From Utricularia gibba (lineage: Eukaryota > Streptophyta > Magnoliopsida > Lamiales > Lentibulariaceae), in assembly GCA_002189035.1 (NCBI GenBank), contig NEEC01000015.1:2294001-2358000 (forward strand): DNA of 64,000 bases, given 5' to 3'. The notes beneath the pieces were generated by a model that worked only from the letters and a program-made list of their open reading frames with translations, was not told the origin of the DNA and made no database searches. Positions 61,401 to 64,000 of this stretch are shown piece after piece. The position numbers and the translations under genes were made by a program. Positions within the stretch are counted from its first letter, which is position 1. Every line of letters starts with the position of its first letter.

Positions 61401-62273
61401 AAAGTATAACTTGTAACGAAAGAAATTCCAAAACGCCCGTTTCAAAACAAAGTTGGACAAGTGAATAGGGAAACCAATGGTCGCCAAATTAACAGCCAGC
61501 CCAACGAAAATAGAGATCCTAAGATTTACCATGAATCCTTCTGCTGCATCTACAACCAAAACGGCACCATCTGCGAGCCTCAATGCAGCACTCATCTCAT
61601 CAGAAAAGTTAACATGACCGGGTGTATCCATAATGTTGCAAAGGTATGACTTGGAATTGCTATCCTCAAGGACAAGCGACATAGGAATTGATTTTATAGA
61701 TATCCTTCTCTCCTGCTCATCAATCCTAGTGTCAGTGTACCTCATATGCTTCTCACTTTTCTGATCAAAGGTCGAAATATGATGAGTCTGCTCAACCAAC
61801 ATGTCCATGAAAGTTGTCTTTCCATGATGCAAATGCCCCACCAGAGCAACGTTCCTGACCAAGGTAGGGTTCGACATCAGACCCAAAAGGAACTCCGTTG
61901 AGACATAAGTGGACGAATCCTTGACCCCAAGTTCAAACTTGAGATTTCTCACTGGTTTAATTATGGGCTGTTCCAATGGCTGCTCATCTTCATCCATAAC
62001 TAAAGTTTCAACTTCTTCTCCATAGACCTCCTCAGCTGTTGGATAGTATTTCTTATCCTCAGCCAAGACAATTTGGTTATCGATATCTACATCCTCTGAA
62101 GTAGCCAGCCAGTTACTTGGCTTCCCAGCTCCATTCTCATAATCAGACATATTGTCCTCATCCTCTATCCTGTCATGGCGCTCTTCCTCTTCTTCCTCCC
62201 TGTCACTCTCTTGGTCCGATTCAATCTCCGGCCCAATGTAATTCCCGAACTCGTCATACAGATTATCATCCAT
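58469..62273 (-). CDS. CLO: 116-kDa U5 snRNP GTPase, EFTUD2/Snu114 (CLO/GFA1/MEE5), two single-base frame breaks
   Basis: About ten exons. It starts [17 protein letters not shown] with an acidic N-terminus. EF2-like G domain: [14 protein letters not shown] (G1), [12 protein letters not shown] (switch region), MDTPGHVNF (G3), VLVINKVDRL (G4). Domains II-V follow, with [86 protein letters not shown] and [14 protein letters not shown], ending [13 protein letters not shown]. It controls U4/U6 unwinding and spliceosome disassembly, and is essential. The long third exon is broken twice. RLWG and [11 protein letters not shown] join if the CCCCC at 60955-60959 had six bases. SAKEAAP and [11 protein letters not shown] join with one more base at the GGGGG run 60653-60657. 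An essential single-copy gene is unlikely to be truly broken. Confidence 0.95.
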
Positions 62274-64000
62274 CGCTTGAAACCTGAATAAACACACGAG
62301 TTGCATCATTAAAAAAAACACTCCTACTTAAGAACTAGTGACATAAAAGCAAATACCTAATTAAGAAAAATGCAGCAACAATATAAAACAAAATAGACCA
62401 AATTTCTCCGCGCACAGAGTCCCCGCGGAGAACGACGACCAAAAATGAAAGCTTACAGAAGCGCCGGGAATGCTAGGTTTTCGGCGGGGGAGAAAGGAGA
62501 GAAAGATCGACGAAGAGGAATTTACTTTTTTGCCTACCGAGGATGGAATCACCATGTTGGCGGGCCGCGTATAAAGCCCAACAACTCAACAGGGTCGCCA
62601 CGTACTCTCCAGAGCCCATTTTAATGACACCGACGGGCCACCTGCGATCCCCGGTTTCCCCACCGCGCAGACCGCCGCACATCTCCCCATAAATAAATAA
62701 AAAAAGTATTTTCCATGCCAAAATGATTACGTCACCTGAGGGAGGTGGTGACACCAGCATCGGGGTTATAAACGTAATCTTTAGGTTACTTGAAGTTGCC
62801 ATACTACCAATTTCCCGTAAATAAAGCTGACCGTACGGCGCTCCCCAATAAATCCCACTTCGCTTTTCCTTTCTTTTTTTTTTTTTCAATTTACTTACAA
62901 TTACAAAATTCCTTTCAGAATTTGGGGTTTAGGGTTTTGATAATTAGCAAAAAAAAAAATAATTAACGAAAGAAAACCCTAATACCAGAAACCCCACAGC
63001 GAGGTGGGCTACGGTTCCCAAGAGGATAAATATATCCAATAAAAAGAATAATTAAATTTTTATTCAGTAATCTACCAGTACAAACTGACAACCTCTATAC
63101 CTGCTGTGCCGCTGCCACCAAAACACCACCCCCCGCCTCTCCAGCTGCCCCCTTTCCTGCCTTCTTCACATATAATATACCATTTTATTTCCTTTTTTTT
63201 AATTACCAATTCCATTTATTGGAAATTATTAATGAACTATATATTTTTTTAATTTCAATGATGCATCACATCAGTTGGAGATTACTTGTTCTCAAATATC
63301 CCCATGGATTCATTGTTTCACGTGATTTGTTTCATGATTAAATTAATTTTTTTTATCAAATATATATAATTAAATAGAATTTTAAAATAATTTTTATTTT
63401 TAAAAAATTCAGATCCTCGGCTTCTATTTTACATTAAAAATGCGTCATTAATGTTGAATTAAATAGAATCCGAGTGGCGTGGGTGTGGGCTGTGCCCCTG
63501 GGGAGACCACTTGTGGCTACTGTGGTTGGGCTCGGTGGCACGACTCTGGCATTTGGTGGTGTTGCGCACAAAAGTGATGTGGTTAGAGTGACGGGCGTCA
63601 ACTTTTGACCATTCAGCGTTCTCCACGTCTGCTTACCGTCAACGGTTAGGTGACGGCGTTAGTGCTTATGGAAAATATCCATTTTTAATTTTTTTTTTCG
63701 AATTTTAGTAGCTCGTAATTAATATTCGTTCCCGTAGATGTGCGTCGAATAATCAGGTGAGAAGCAATCATTGTCCTACACTCTTCTCCACCCTTTCAGC
63801 AGCTCCTTCCTCCTGCCCAGCGGCAAAACTCGCCGGAGAAATTCTCCGATGGGGATCGCGCTCTTCTCCGTCGCGCTCAGGTGGTAAAGAAAAGAAGTCT
63901 CTTCTTTTCTATTTTCCGTTATGCGTGGTATGTGGTCACCACGTCCAAGAACTGGAGTTGCAGATTTGTAAGAGCTGCTGCACTTGTAAAATACATGGGG
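62274..64000. promoter_or_regulatory. EFTUD2 promoter and right-end intergenic region
   Basis: A leader intron probably ends near 62286 (TTTATTCAG). 62560-62700 has TGGGCTT/GGGCC elements. 63180-63460 is AT-rich. 63770-64000 is a GC-balanced, CT-rich leader with ATGs at 63850 and 63920, probably the 5' end of a plus-strand gene beyond the window; I cannot identify it. Confidence 0.4.
62929..62982. promoter_or_regulatory. inverted pair of teloboxes
   Basis: TTAGGGTTTT (62929-62938) and AAAACCCTAA (62973-62982) are exact 10-base inverted copies, separated by an A-rich spacer with TAATTA on both sides. Teloboxes bind TRB/PUR-alpha type factors in plants. It lies about 650 bases upstream of EFTUD2. 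Confidence 0.5.

Overview
This is plant nuclear DNA, almost certainly from a eudicot. Genes have many short introns with GT-AG borders and pyrimidine-rich acceptors. The gaps between genes are AT-rich, and promoters carry plant motifs (TGGGCC site II elements, teloboxes, G-boxes). Many genes are plant-specific: TIC100, a RETICULATA-RELATED protein, SOSEKI, an HD2-type protein, mannan synthases, an R2R3-MYB and a nucleobase-ascorbate transporter. I see no transposon, virus, CRISPR array, rRNA or tRNA.

Layout, left to right (strand in brackets): a possible exon running off the left end (-); a DUF868 protein (-); a small basic, probably organellar protein (+); a two-domain phosphoglycerate-mutase/CA1P-like enzyme (-); a NAT12-type transporter (+); a tandem pair of small related proteins, one with a DLNxxP motif (+,+); TIC100 (+); a DUF7054-like protein (+); U2AF35 (-); an HD2-like nucleoplasmin-domain protein (+); two tandem CSLA mannan synthase genes (-,-), the second with a premature stop; RER1-like (+); SRPK kinase (-); PTC52-like Rieske oxygenase (+); SOSEKI (-); a CANIN/NSE6-like protein (-); a FRA8/IRX7 GT47 glycosyltransferase (+); a RAX-type MYB (+); ABCF1 (+); a receptor-like cytoplasmic pseudokinase (+); and the U5 snRNP GTPase EFTUD2/Snu114 (-).

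There is no operon logic, but themes recur. Plastid proteins: the CA1P-like enzyme, TIC100, RER1 and PTC52. Hemicellulose synthesis: the CSLA pair and FRA8. Pre-mRNA splicing: U2AF35, SRPK and EFTUD2. Gene content and order recall, from memory, two duplicated Arabidopsis blocks, around At5g22620-At5g23000 and At2g27810-At2g28150. The window is probably an unreduced version of that ancestral block.

The strongest unexpected signal is a series of single-base frame breaks inside otherwise well-conserved genes, including the essential EFTUD2 (two breaks), SRPK, SOSEKI, the CA1P-like gene, MYB, DUF868 and others. Most look like one missing base in a G/C run; a few look like one extra base in a short run. 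Because both reading frames remain conserved around each site, I read most of them as consensus (assembly) errors, not mass gene death. The TGG-to-TGA change in the second CSLA gene is a substitution and is a better candidate for real inactivation. I found no convincing new biological system. The best novelty leads are the tandem DLN-motif gene pair, the short HD2-like protein and the pseudokinase.
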